Shown here piece after piece: positions 53,980 through 64,000 of a DNA stretch of 64,000 nucleotides. The stretch spans positions 62,001 through 126,000 of the forward strand of contig NZ_VHIV01000004.1 in assembly GCF_006494425.1 (NCBI RefSeq). Reading direction: 5' to 3'. Position 1 is the first letter of the stretch. Each line of letters begins with the position of its first letter. Source of the stretch: Bacillus dicomae. Lineage in GTDB: Bacteria; Bacillota; Bacilli; Bacillales; Bacillaceae_G. The notes under the pieces are model-generated. The model was not told the origin of the DNA. It saw only the letters and a program-made list of their open reading frames with translations, and made no database searches. Made by a program: the position numbers and the translations under genes.

Positions 53980-55338
53980 ATGAGCATTGAGATATGGATT
54001 ACTATTATTGTATTCTTCTTAACGATGATTGTTATCTTTTGGCGACCCCGTGGTTTAAATGAGGCGTGGCCGGCAGCAATTGGCGCTGGCATTATACTGA
54101 TTACTGGACTTGTATCAAGACCAGACGTCATGGACATTATTAGTAAAATTGGCGGTGCCTCCATAACAATATTAGCGACCATCGTTATGGCGGTTATATT
54201 AGAAAGCTTCGGTTTCTTCCACTGGTCCGCAGCGAAACTTGCAAACCTAGCAAGAGGCTCCGGTCGCCGCTTATACTGGTATATTCAATTATTATGTTTT
54301 CTTATGACTCTTTTATTTAATAATGACGGTAGTATTTTAATTACAACTCCCATTTTAATTCTTCTCCTAAAAAATCTTCAATTAAAACCACATCAACAAA
54401 TCCCTTATTTATTAAGCGGTGCTTTAATCGCTACTGCATCTAGTGCGCCAATTGGTGTAAGTAATATCGTAAACTTAATCGCATTAAATATCGTGAATAT
54501 GACTCTTTATATGCATACTGCTATGATGTTTGTACCTGCAACATTAGGCTTATTATTTATGTCATGGCTCATGTATACAGTTTTGAAGAAAAAACTTCCG
54601 AAAAAATTACCTGTTTCTTCATATGATATTGAAGAAATTTTCTTCACGAAAAACTTCCATCCACTAAAAGGAAATAATTCTGTTGATACGAAACAAAAAC
54701 GGACAAGATTCATGTTAAAAGTATTGGGTTTCGTCTTCCTTATGCGCTGTCTTCTATTCGTTGCATCCTTCTTATCCATCCCAATTGAAATCGTTGCAGT
54801 ACTTGGTTCACTCATTCTTCTTATTTGGAGATGGTACTACTTACGAACAAATCCTATCGACATTTTGAAAAAGACACCGTGGCACATTTTAATTTTCGCT
54901 TTCTCTATGTACGTCATTATTTACGGACTTCACAATGCAGGTTTAACAGCTGCCCTTGTACAATGGCTTGAACCAGTTGTAAGTCAACATCTACTTTATG
55001 CTAGCTTTGCAATGGGCGGACTCGTTTCCCTCCTCTCTAACGTCTTCAATAATCACCCTGCACTTATGATTGGTACCATTACGTTAACAGAAATGGGATT
55101 AGATCCAGTCACATTAAAAACTATCTATCTCGCAAATATCATTGGTAGTGACATCGGTTCACTGTTACTACCAATTGGTACGCTAGCTTCACTCATTTGG
55201 ATGTATATTCTGAAACAAAACAAAATTAAAGTAAAATGGAAAGACTATTTAAGTGTATCCCTTATCGTTATCCCGCTCACAACAGTCGTCACATTATTTC
55301 TCTTATTCTATTGGGTACATCTCTTCTTCGCCTTATAA
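53980..55338 (+). CDS. ArsB/NhaD-superfamily efflux protein, arsenite pump-like
   Basis: A 452-residue membrane protein with about twelve segments. WRPRGLNEAWPAAIGAGIIL, LLFNNDGSILITTPILILLL, ATASSAPIGVSNIVNLIALN, SLLSNVFNNHPALMIG and GSDIGSLLLPIGTLASLIW are characteristic of ArsB. It would expel arsenite or antimonite by proton antiport. No arsR, arsC or arsD lies next to it, so either it is regulated separately or the true substrate differs. Single-gene unit with a strong terminator. Confidence 0.85.
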   Translation: MSIEIWITIIVFFLTMIVIFWRPRGLNEAWPAAIGAGIILITGLVSRPDVMDIISKIGGASITILATIVMAVILESFGFFHWSAAKLANLARGSGRRLYWYIQLLCFLMTLLFNNDGSILITTPILILLLKNLQLKPHQQIPYLLSGALIATASSAPIGVSNIVNLIALNIVNMTLYMHTAMMFVPATLGLLFMSWLMYTVLKKKLPKKLPVSSYDIEEIFFTKNFHPLKGNNSVDTKQKRTRFMLKVLGFVFLMRCLLFVASFLSIPIEIVAVLGSLILLIWRWYYLRTNPIDILKKTPWHILIFAFSMYVIIYGLHNAGLTAALVQWLEPVVSQHLLYASFAMGGLVSLLSNVFNNHPALMIGTITLTEMGLDPVTLKTIYLANIIGSDIGSLLLPIGTLASLIWMYILKQNKIKVKWKDYLSVSLIVIPLTTVVTLFLLFYWVHLFFAL

Positions 55339-55344
55339 ACGACA

Positions 55345-55382
55345 GAAGCCCGCTTTGCTACCGTCTTAGCAAAGCGGGCTTC
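55345..55382 (+). terminator. terminator of the arsB-like gene
   Basis: GAAGCCCGCTTTGCTA-6-TAGCAAAGCGGGCTTC, a perfect 16-bp stem followed by TTC-rich sequence. Confidence 0.85.
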
Positions 55383-55439
55383 TTCTATATTTAAGTTAGG
55401 TACTACAGTGTGATCAATCAAGTAAAGAGGTGTAACGTG

Positions 55440-57298
<1,859 letters not shown>

Positions 57299-57322
57299 AT
57301 AAAGACATCATTATGTAAAGCC

Positions 57323-57423
57323 GTTAACTTCCCTACGCTGGTACGAGCCAGATCAGGTCCAAAGGGTTAAGAAGTTCACGCGCTTCTCTCTCAGCCTACG
57401 CATACGTTAGGCACCCCTAGTTT
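57323..57423 (-). promoter_or_regulatory. TPP riboswitch (THI element)
   Basis: On the minus strand the region reads ACTAGGGGTGCC ... GGCTGAGAGAGAAG ... ACCCTTTGGACCTGATCTGG ... GCGTAGGGAAGTTAAC, which contains all conserved TPP aptamer blocks (GGGGTGC, CTGAGAGA, ACCCTTTGAACCTGATCTGG type, GCGTAGGGAA). Thiamin pyrophosphate binding would favour the terminator at 57265 and reduce thiC expression. Confidence 0.95.
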
Positions 57424-57499
57424 ATCACTGATTTAATTTTCAATACTTTCCCATCATACACGATAATCTGAAAAATGCAAAGTTTATTTCTTTTATTGT

Positions 57500-59161
57500 T
57501 TATGGAATCATCCACGTTAAATAATATGCCTGTACATACGTCATAATACCAACAATAATGACGAAGAATATACTATGCTTCACTGTAAAGCGGAATAAAT
57601 CTGATTCTTTTCCAGCAAGCCCAACTGCCGCGCAAGCAATCGCAATTGATTGCGGAGAAATCATTTTACCTGTTACACCACCCGTTGTATTTGCTGCAAC
57701 GAGAAGCACTTCAGATACACCGACTTGCTGCGCTGTAATCGCTTGTAGATTCGAGAATAGTGCATTCGCTGACGTATCAGACCCTGTTAAGAATACACCA
57801 ATCCATCCTAAGAATGGTGAGAAGAACGGGAATAGTCCGCCAGTTCCTGCAAGTGCTAACGCTAATGTAGAAGATAGCCCAGAATAGTTTGCGATAAATG
57901 CAAATCCTAATACGAATCCAATAGATAGAATTGGCATCTTCAGTTCTTTTAATGTTTCTTTAAATGTTACTACTGCATCTTTTACATTCATTTTCAAAAT
58001 CAGCATGGAAATGAGACAAGCAATTAAAATTGCTGTTCCAGTTGCTGATAATACATCAAGCTTCAAAATTGCCTCGTAAGGCGTTGGTTTATTTACAATC
58101 GGCTCTGCTTTCATTACTAAATTGTGCAGACCTGGAACTTCAAACTTAAATACCAGACTTTCTAAAGCCCCTCCTGGAGCAAATAATGCTTTAAAGAAAC
58201 TTTGACTCCAAATGACTACCATAACTGTTAATACAATAAATGGAGACCATGCCTTTACAACTTTTCCTAACGTTAATTTCGGCATCGATGCCGCCGTTGT
58301 TGTTGCAGCTACTTCGCTATTTACTTGCCCCGATTGATAGATTTCTTTCGGTTGCCATACTTTTAAGAACAGCGCTAAACTAACTAAACTTACAAGTGCT
58401 GACGTAATATCCGGAAGTTCTGGCCCTAAGAATGTCGCTGTAATGAACTGCGTAATGGCAAATGAGCTACCCGCTACAAGTAAAGCAGGCCACGTTTGTC
58501 GTACCCCTTTCAACCCGTCCATTAAAAATACGATAAAGAACGGAACAAATAATGATAAGAACGGTAATTGATGTCCAGCCATTTGTCCAATTTTATGTGG
58601 ATCAATACCTGTTACTTGTCCAGCAACTGTAATTGGAATTCCCATCGCTCCGAATGCTACTGGTGCCGTATTTGCGATTAAACAAAGACCTGCTGCATAT
58701 AAAGGATTTAACCCAAGCCCTGCAAGAAGCGCTGCTGTAATCGCTACTGGTGCACCAAATCCTGCTGCCCCTTCTAAAAATGCTCCAAATGAAAAACCGA
58801 TTAAAATAACGAGTAAACGATGGTCATTTGTAATTGATAATACAGATGCACGAATCACATCGAATTGACCCGTTTTCACAGATATTTTATATAAAAATAC
58901 CGACATAATGATAATCCAAGCAATTGGCCATAACCCATATAAGAAACCATATCCGGTCGCCGCCATCGCCATTGCGAACGGCATCTTATAAGCGAATAAC
59001 GCCACTAAAATTGTAAGTACAACTGTAATAAATCCTGCCACATACCCCTTCATGCGGAAAACTGCTAAAGCTAAGAAAAAAAAGATAATCGGAATAAGTG
59101 CGACCGCCGCTGAAATCCAAATATTTCCGAACGGATCATAAACTTGTGTCCATGTGTTCAT
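57500..59161 (-). CDS. L-lactate permease (LctP family)
   Basis: A 553-residue membrane transporter with about thirteen segments: [60 protein letters not shown], and [20 protein letters not shown], all LctP family signatures. It imports L-lactate (or glycolate) with protons. A good cre site lies 100 bp before the start, consistent with catabolite repression. No lactate-use genes (lutABC) adjoin it. Confidence 0.93.
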   Translation of the reverse strand: MNTWTQVYDPFGNIWISAAVALIPIIFFFLALAVFRMKGYVAGFITVVLTILVALFAYKMPFAMAMAATGYGFLYGLWPIAWIIIMSVFLYKISVKTGQFDVIRASVLSITNDHRLLVILIGFSFGAFLEGAAGFGAPVAITAALLAGLGLNPLYAAGLCLIANTAPVAFGAMGIPITVAGQVTGIDPHKIGQMAGHQLPFLSLFVPFFIVFLMDGLKGVRQTWPALLVAGSSFAITQFITATFLGPELPDITSALVSLVSLALFLKVWQPKEIYQSGQVNSEVAATTTAASMPKLTLGKVVKAWSPFIVLTVMVVIWSQSFFKALFAPGGALESLVFKFEVPGLHNLVMKAEPIVNKPTPYEAILKLDVLSATGTAILIACLISMLILKMNVKDAVVTFKETLKELKMPILSIGFVLGFAFIANYSGLSSTLALALAGTGGLFPFFSPFLGWIGVFLTGSDTSANALFSNLQAITAQQVGVSEVLLVAANTTGGVTGKMISPQSIAIACAAVGLAGKESDLFRFTVKHSIFFVIIVGIMTYVQAYYLTWMIP

Positions 59162-59260
59162 TGTTCTCTCCCCCTAAAGAATCCCCTTTTAAATAAAATA
59201 ACCTTATCAATAGACTATCAGGTCATCATACCTTTAAGTCTAAAAATAAAAAAACGTTTA

Positions 59261-59275
59261 AGAAAACGTTTTCAA
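59261..59275 (-). promoter_or_regulatory. cre site upstream of the lactate permease gene
   Basis: TTGAAAACGTTTTCT on the minus strand matches WTGNAARCGNWWWCA except for the last base. It lies 100 bp before the start codon. CcpA repression is inferred. Confidence 0.55.
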
Positions 59276-59355
59276 CAACTTCCATTTATACTGTACCATA
59301 ACAATTTCTATTACAAAAGATTTTTTTGAAAATTTTATCATTTAACAAAAGAATC

Positions 59356-59380
59356 TTACAAAAACGTCACGTTCTTGTAA
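59356..59380. promoter_or_regulatory. 25-bp palindrome upstream of the DUF4870 gene
   Basis: TTACAA-A-AACGT-C-ACGTT-C-TTGTAA: 11 of 12 pairs match around C68 (59368). It lies 79 bp before the DUF4870 start. It looks like an operator for a dimeric repressor that I cannot name. Confidence 0.45.
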
Positions 59381-59458
59381 TGTTCATCGATAGGAAGCTC
59401 GCTAAATTTCCTGCATAATAAAGGTATAACAACGGACATTAATTATGAGGTGATATAT

Positions 59459-59776
59459 ATGAACGGAAACAAAATATTAGCAGCTTTATCATACTTTAGT
59501 GTATTATTTGCTCCTATCTTATTCCCTATTATTGTGTGGATTGTGGGCGATTCTGAAACGAAACCACACGCAAAACGTGCTCTATGGACACACATCATTC
59601 CAAGCATCGCTACATTCATTGGCGTAACTATTTTAGGAATTATGGGTCTTGGATCTGATCAACCGGATGTAACATTGGGGATCGGTACAATGATTGTCTT
59701 ATGTATTTGCGGAATCATTAGCTTATACTACTTCATTTGGAACATCGTAAAAGGTATTAAAGTACTGAAAGCTTAA
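59459..59776 (+). CDS. DUF4870-family membrane protein
   Basis: A 105-residue protein with three to four membrane segments: ILAALSYFSVLFAPILFPII, a loop DSETKPHAKRALWTH, then two further segments and FIWNIVKGIKVLKA. This is the Tic20-like DUF4870 pattern; the function is unknown. The ATG at 59459 follows GAGGTG; an ATG three codons earlier is too close to it. Confidence 0.85.
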   Translation: MNGNKILAALSYFSVLFAPILFPIIVWIVGDSETKPHAKRALWTHIIPSIATFIGVTILGIMGLGSDQPDVTLGIGTMIVLCICGIISLYYFIWNIVKGIKVLKA

Positions 59777-59810
59777 TTTCCTTTTTAAACAAACGTTTGA
59801 TTAAAAAAGA

Positions 59811-59845
59811 AAAACCGTCCCAAAATACTTTTTGGGACGGTTTTT
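59811..59845. terminator. bidirectional terminator between DUF4870 and DUF2227-like genes
   Basis: AAAACCGTCCCAAAA / TTTTGGGACGGTTTT with a 4-base loop, then more T. Confidence 0.9.
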
Positions 59846-60337
59846 TTATCTTCTGCGTTTCTTCTTTTTTCTCATCATTTTCTTTCGGCGCGTATTCACT
59901 TTATCCGCTATAATGTGAAGCGTGCTTGCCACAACAATTCCCATTACGAACGTTGTAATTTCAACCTCATGTTCCTTCGCAATTTCTATTAAATTACCGT
60001 CAAGTGCGATTACATTTAATAGAAATAAAAACGGGGAAAACACAATTAACATGTATGCAATACGAATTACATCACCAAGTATAATTGTATGTGTAAAGAA
60101 GGAGCGATGCGGCATTACCTTCTTATACGGATACCAAAATATACGCAGGAATCCCCATTTATTATACGCATTACTATACGTATCTAAATCCGGCGTTAAA
60201 AATGTAGTACCTACTAAAAATCCAATCGCAAAAGTTAATAAAAAATCAAAATTTGTTAATCCATACGAAAAGAGCATAAACAAAACAACCGGAAGGGATA
60301 TTAAGTTTATTTTCGTATGCGTTCTTCCTGATGGCAT
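59846..60337 (-). CDS. DUF2227-like metal-binding membrane protein
   Basis: A 163-residue protein with four hydrophobic segments and conserved metal-type residues: GRTHTKINL, TPDLDTYS, PHRSFFTHT and STLHIIAD. These His/Asp sites match the DUF2227 (YdjM/LexA-regulated membrane hydrolase-like) pattern. The C-terminus is very basic (RRKKMMRKKKKRRR). Activity unknown. Confidence 0.8.
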   Translation of the reverse strand: MPSGRTHTKINLISLPVVLFMLFSYGLTNFDFLLTFAIGFLVGTTFLTPDLDTYSNAYNKWGFLRIFWYPYKKVMPHRSFFTHTIILGDVIRIAYMLIVFSPFLFLLNVIALDGNLIEIAKEHEVEITTFVMGIVVASTLHIIADKVNTRRKKMMRKKKKRRR

Positions 60338-60387
60338 AATGCACTTCCTCGCTTATGTTCGCCCTGTCACCATATGACAGTTCTCAC

Positions 60388-60753
60388 CTATTGATCTAAT
60401 TTCTGATCGATAAAGGATGTGTCTATATCCGAACCAAACCATTCTGCCAACTTTATTCGCGCCTTATCTTTCACATCTTCATTGACGTATAACGACACTT
60501 GTAATAGTGCAGCCATTAGCGCCCCTAAATCATCCGTATACCCAATTCCAGCAACGAAATCTGGAATCGCATCAATCGGTGCAATAAAATAAGCAAGCGC
60601 TCCAATCACAATAATTTTCACTCGTTTTGGAACATCAGGTTTCTGCAAAACGTAAAACAATAATAAACTAGCATAAATAACCGACTGCCCTGCTTGCTTT
60701 GCAACATGTTTTACTTTCTTCCAAAACGCTTCAACTGAAAATTTTCGTTCCAT
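60388..60753 (-). CDS. YkvA-family (DUF1232) protein
   Basis: A 121-residue protein with the DUF1232 signature ALAYFIAPIDAIPDFVAGIG and YTDDLGALMAALLQV. The family is small, membrane-associated and without known function. AAGGAGG precedes the ATG. It lies 50 bp upstream of the DUF2227-like gene on the same strand, so the two may be co-transcribed. Confidence 0.9.
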   Translation of the reverse strand: MERKFSVEAFWKKVKHVAKQAGQSVIYASLLLFYVLQKPDVPKRVKIIVIGALAYFIAPIDAIPDFVAGIGYTDDLGALMAALLQVSLYVNEDVKDKARIKLAEWFGSDIDTSFIDQKLDQ

Positions 60754-61299
60754 GTAAAAGCCTCCTTATTTTTTAAAAGAAATAAGCTACAATATGTTAT
60801 CAGTAAAAGTTCATCAAAATTACACATAACCTATCAATGAACTTTTATTGTAACAAACAAACCGAAAAAGAACAAGTGTTCGTTAATCTTTACGTACTTT
60901 CCTTCATATAATAGGTTTCTAACTAACCACTTACCCATCATCATTTCTTATTTCTCAACCTAGGAAATTTACACTTTCACTTAACATTCTTCTCTACCTT
61001 TGTTATATTTTCTAGTTGACGGACATATAAACGAATGTTAAAGTTTTCTCTGGTAGTGACAAATCTCATACAAAAAATGTAAAATGTTATAGTGTTTCTC
61101 AGAAATGAATTTTGTTGTATAATACAGAAATGACGTTATGCTTATGAACAACACAAGAAACCAAAAGGGTATGCATAGTTATAGTCGTATATGGGTGAAT
61201 ATAGAACCTCTAATTATGGCCAAGAAAACTATGTATTTTTTATTTTAGCATTTTTCGCTCCAAAATCGACCAAGCCTGATAGAGAAAGGGTGGAAATGA
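60754..61299. other. intergenic region between ykvA-like gene and ltaS-like gene
   Basis: No supported gene lies here. A TATAAT at 61118-61123 could be the -10 of the LTA synthase promoter (the -35 is poor), which would give a leader of about 170 bases. The ykvA-like promoter must also be here. No recognisable riboswitch was found in the leader. Confidence 0.4.
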
Positions 61300-63228
61300 A
61301 TGAAAGAAACCTTGAAATCACAATTTCAAAATGTGCGTTTCACTGTATTCGTAGCTTTAGCCTTATGGTTAAAGACATATCTTATTACACGCACAAGCTT
61401 TGATTTAAAACTTGAATCTTTCATGCAAGAATTCATTTTATTCCTTAGCCCATTAGCAGCATCATTACTGCTTGTTGGTCTTGCATTATTTGCAAAAGGG
61501 AAAAAACGTAACTATATAGCACTTGGAATTAGTTTTGTTTTAACAATCGTTCTTGTTGGTAACGTAATGTTCTACGGATTCTACAATGACTTCGTTACTT
61601 TACCAGTACTAGGACAAACATCTAACTTCGGAAGTTTAGGTTCTAGTGTGAAAGAATTGTTTAACTACAAAATCATCCTTGCATTTGCTGATATTATCGT
61701 ATTCTTCATTTTATTGAAGAAGATGAAGAATTTTGCACCGACAGAGCGTGTAGCACGCCCAATGCGTTCCCTATACTTCGTGTCAACAGTTGCTATTTTC
61801 TTCGCAAACTTAGGACTGGCAGAAGCCGAGCGTCCTGAACTATTAACACGTTCATTCGACCGCGTTATGCTTGTTAAAAACTTAGGTTTATATGTACACC
61901 AAGTATATGATCTTGGCTTACAAGCAAAATCAAGTTCACAAAAGGCATTTGCTGACGGTAGTAAATTACAGGAAACAGAAAACTACGTAAAAACAACGCA
62001 AAGCAAACCAGATCCAAATATGTTTGGTACTGCAAAAGGGAAAAACGTAATTGTTGTCTCTCTTGAGTCATTACAAACATTCTTAATTGGGGCAACAGTT
62101 AACGGACAAGAAGTTACCCCATTCTTAAACCAATTTACGAAAGAAAGTTATTACTTTGATAACTTCTTCCATCAAACTGGTCAAGGAAAAACATCAGATG
62201 CTGAATTCTTAGTAGATACTTCAATGTATCCACTAGACCGTGGTGCTGTATTCTTCACACACGGTAATAACGAATATACAGCAACTCCAGAAATTTTACG
62301 TGAGCAAGGATATCACACATCGGTATTCCACGCGAACAACGCAACATTCTGGAACCGTAACATTATGTATCCGGCACTTGGTTATGATCGTTACTACAAC
62401 GAGCTTGACTACAAGATTACGCCAGAAACGAAATTAAATTGGGGATTAAAAGATATCGAATACTTCGATCAATCTATTGATATGTTAAAAGAAGTGAAGC
62501 AACCGTTCTACACTCGCTTCCTTACTTTAACAAACCATTACCCATTCACTTATGATGAAAATACGAAATTAATCGATGAATACAATTCTGGTGATGGCGT
62601 ATTTGACCGTTACATGGTAACTGCTCGTTATTTAGACGAAGCAATGAAGCACTTTATTGAACGTCTAAAAGCAGAAGGTATTTACGACAACTCAATTATC
62701 GTATTCTACGGTGATCACTACGGTATTTCTGAAAACCATAACCGTGCAATGGCACAGTTCTTAGGAAAAGAAGAAATCACTGCATTTGACCATATGAACT
62801 TACAAAAAACACCGATGTTTATTCACGTTCCAGGTCAAAAAGAAGGTAAAACAATTTCAAAACCAACTGGTGAAATTGATATTAAGCCAACAATTCTAAA
62901 CTTACTTGGTGTAGATTCTACGAACCAAATTCAATTTGGTCATGATGTATTCTCACCTGATAATAAAGGATTCGTCGTTCTTCGTGACGGTAGCTTCATT
63001 ACAGATAAGTACATGTACACGAACAGTACATTCTACGACCGTAACACCGGTGAAGTTGTACAATTACCAAAAGAAGAATCTCAACCACTCATTGATCGTG
63101 CCCAAAATGAATTGAACATGTCTGACAAGATCATTGAAGGTGACTTACTTCGCTTCTCTGAAAGTAATAAGACCAAAACTGGTGAAGTAAAGACAGCTAT
63201 TAAAGAAGAAAAGAAGAGCGCTGAGTAA
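61300..63228 (+). CDS. lipoteichoic acid synthase family protein (LtaS type)
   Basis: A 642-residue protein with five N-terminal membrane segments (about 1-190) and an extracellular sulfatase-fold domain. The catalytic Thr is in GQGKTSDAEFLVDTSMYPL (about residue 298), Mn ligands include VVSLES, FYGDHYGISENHN and HVPGQ. It polymerises glycerol phosphate from phosphatidylglycerol onto the glycolipid anchor. The B. cereus group has several LtaS paralogues, so its exact role (main, stress or primase type) is open. GGTGG lies before the ATG. Confidence 0.92.
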   Translation: MKETLKSQFQNVRFTVFVALALWLKTYLITRTSFDLKLESFMQEFILFLSPLAASLLLVGLALFAKGKKRNYIALGISFVLTIVLVGNVMFYGFYNDFVTLPVLGQTSNFGSLGSSVKELFNYKIILAFADIIVFFILLKKMKNFAPTERVARPMRSLYFVSTVAIFFANLGLAEAERPELLTRSFDRVMLVKNLGLYVHQVYDLGLQAKSSSQKAFADGSKLQETENYVKTTQSKPDPNMFGTAKGKNVIVVSLESLQTFLIGATVNGQEVTPFLNQFTKESYYFDNFFHQTGQGKTSDAEFLVDTSMYPLDRGAVFFTHGNNEYTATPEILREQGYHTSVFHANNATFWNRNIMYPALGYDRYYNELDYKITPETKLNWGLKDIEYFDQSIDMLKEVKQPFYTRFLTLTNHYPFTYDENTKLIDEYNSGDGVFDRYMVTARYLDEAMKHFIERLKAEGIYDNSIIVFYGDHYGISENHNRAMAQFLGKEEITAFDHMNLQKTPMFIHVPGQKEGKTISKPTGEIDIKPTILNLLGVDSTNQIQFGHDVFSPDNKGFVVLRDGSFITDKYMYTNSTFYDRNTGEVVQLPKEESQPLIDRAQNELNMSDKIIEGDLLRFSESNKTKTGEVKTAIKEEKKSAE

Positions 63229-63247
63229 TCTCAGCCTCTTTTTTTTA
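63213..63247 (+). terminator. terminator of the ltaS-like gene
   Basis: AAGAG..CTGAG-TAAT-CTCAG.CTCTT followed by seven T; the stem overlaps the stop codon. Confidence 0.8.
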
Positions 63248-63436
63248 TATTTCTCCATACAATCACTTATATTCATTAACTTTAACATTACATAACCTTT
63301 ACCAAATATTCACATAGGATTAATGAAACATCTCTATAATAAAATATGCAAGCAAGATTCTATGTATTTCTTATCTCTCATCTGTAATAAGATCCCTTAA
63401 AGAAATATGTGAATCTTTTATTTCTACTTTCTTATA

Positions 63437-63488
63437 ATCGTCTTATTGAATGTTTTGTTTTCATACACAAAACATTCAATAAGACGAT
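63437..63488. other. perfect 22-bp inverted repeat, 8-base loop
   Basis: Arms 63437-63458 (starting ATCGTCTTATTG) and 63467-63488 are perfectly complementary. There is no T tract, and no ORF lies between 63247 and 63751. It is followed 30 bp later by an intrinsic terminator, so both could be parts of one non-coding RNA. Confidence 0.7.
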
Positions 63489-63518
63489 GTCCCTATGCAA
63501 GATAGCTACCCTCCTTGT

Positions 63519-63548
63519 GCAGCATTCCATAAGAATGTTGCTTTTTTT
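63519..63548 (+). terminator. orphan plus-strand terminator before the aminotransferase gene
   Basis: GCAGCATTC-CATAA-GAATGTTGC (one G-U pair) followed by seven T. No coding gene precedes it; the ltaS-like gene already has its own terminator at 63213. Confidence 0.75.
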
Positions 63549-63689
63549 TATTTAAAAGCAGGATTCTTATTTCTTATTTTCGAATTTGTATATACAAAAT
63601 GCTGTAAATCACTACCACTTCTCTACCATTTACAAATACATATACGTCATATGTAAAGAACTACTCACATAAAAATTACTATAGTGACT

Positions 63690-63720
63690 TTTATTCCAAG
63701 TGAATTAAAGTTTCACTTTA
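63690..63720 (+). repeat. possible bcr1 end remnant
   Basis: AATTAAAGTTTCACTTTA (63703-63720) equals the right end of the bcr1 element at 8.8 kb plus its target bases, and TTTAT occurs at 63690-63694. Only about 20 bp are shared, so it may be coincidence. Confidence 0.3.
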
Positions 63721-63751
63721 CTTACGTACTTACGAAAGGATGGGACGAAAA

Positions 63752-64000
63752 TTGGCATATGAAAGATTTGTACTTTGGAATGATGCAGTTATTGATACAA
63801 CGAAACAAAAAACGTACATAGAACTTGAAGAAAGAGGCTTACAGTTTGGAGATGGTGTCTACGAGGTTATTCGCCTATATAAAGGGAACTTTCACTTATT
63901 AGATCCGCATCTCACAAGATTATATCGCTCCATGGAAGAAATAGAATTAACACTTCCTTTCTCAAAAGCAGAACTTATTACCCTACTTTATAAACTAATT
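63752..64000 (+). CDS. dat: D-amino-acid aminotransferase, N-terminal part (cut by window edge)
   Basis: The visible 83 residues belong to a fold-type IV PLP aminotransferase: VLWNDAVIDTTKQKTYIELE, RGLQFGDGVYEVIRLYKG and LDPHLTRLYRSMEEIELTL, as in B. subtilis Dat. It makes D-glutamate or D-alanine for the cell wall from alpha-keto acids. The start is likely the TTG at 63752 (MAYERF); an ATG at 63740 (MGRKLAYERF) overlaps the AAAGGA site and is less well spaced. The PLP lysine lies outside the window. Confidence 0.88.
   Translation, partial: MAYERFVLWNDAVIDTTKQKTYIELEERGLQFGDGVYEVIRLYKGNFHLLDPHLTRLYRSMEEIELTLPFSKAELITLLYKLI

Noticed and set aside
61191-61403. 70-residue ORF in the leader of the ltaS-like gene
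   Set aside because: No ribosome site and it overlaps the start of the real gene in another frame.
63437-63488. The 22-bp inverted repeat as ends of an insertion sequence
   Set aside because: The arms enclose only 8 bases and no target duplication is seen, so a hairpin RNA or operator is more likely.

Overview
The window is chromosomal DNA of a low-GC Gram-positive bacterium, almost certainly a member of the Bacillus cereus group. Gene order around minJ-ctpB-ftsX-ftsE-cccB, prfB-secA-hpf-cspC-comFC-comFA and yigZ-LCP-mnaA-ugd-tagO is of Bacillus type, prfB carries the programmed frameshift, and an intact element matching the B. cereus-group repeat bcr1 lies beside ctpB. No tRNA, rRNA, CRISPR array, prophage or IS transposase was seen.

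Region by region. 1-5.3 kb: a MerR gene cut by the left edge, a compact XRE-regulator/small-membrane-protein operon with two palindromic operators, a YeiH-type exporter divergent from its LysR regulator, and a MerR-flavin reductase operon with a textbook 20-bp-spacer MerR promoter. 5.3-7.3 kb: a single-gene ABC exporter behind a near-perfect Fur box. 7.3-20.3 kb: conserved cell-division, secretion, translation and competence genes, all on the minus strand. 20.3-30.5 kb: cell-envelope genes, namely a CwlO-like endopeptidase, an LCP ligase, UDP-GlcNAc 2-epimerase, UDP-glucose dehydrogenase, TagO and a polysaccharide deacetylase, with a YodB-like thiol regulator, DegV and YigZ among them. 30.5-43.4 kb: a LevR-type sigma-54 activator, ChrA, a chitobiose/cellobiose operon in the order IIB-IIC-IIA-GH4-ChbG with a consensus sigma-54 promoter, a cre site and a putative enhancer, then a speE-like/speD pair and a second IIB-IIC-IIA operon. 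43.4-64 kb: transporters (DAACS, ArsB, lactate permease), a YhgE/Pip protein with a divergent LysR regulator, cytochrome bd oxidase, thiC behind a TPP riboswitch, LTA synthase, and the start of a D-amino-acid aminotransferase.

How the parts fit. The strongest regulatory story is the sugar locus: the LevR-like activator at 30.5 kb contains a GAYTGA loop and PTS regulation domains, and the only convincing -24/-12 promoter found stands before the chitobiose operon, with cre and repeated TGTGTTA half-sites upstream. The envelope genes together start wall-polysaccharide synthesis (TagO, MnaA), attach it (LCP), remodel peptidoglycan (CwlO-like, deacetylase) and make lipoteichoic acid (LtaS).

The least explained structure is a family of intergenic arrays built from TATATCRGCG units at 20-bp spacing, present at four or five places and always ending in TATATCGAY. 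Also notable are the bcr1 element placed between the ctpB stop codon and its terminator, a deleted bcr1 remnant at 53.7 kb, and a possible small RNA at 63.4-63.55 kb.
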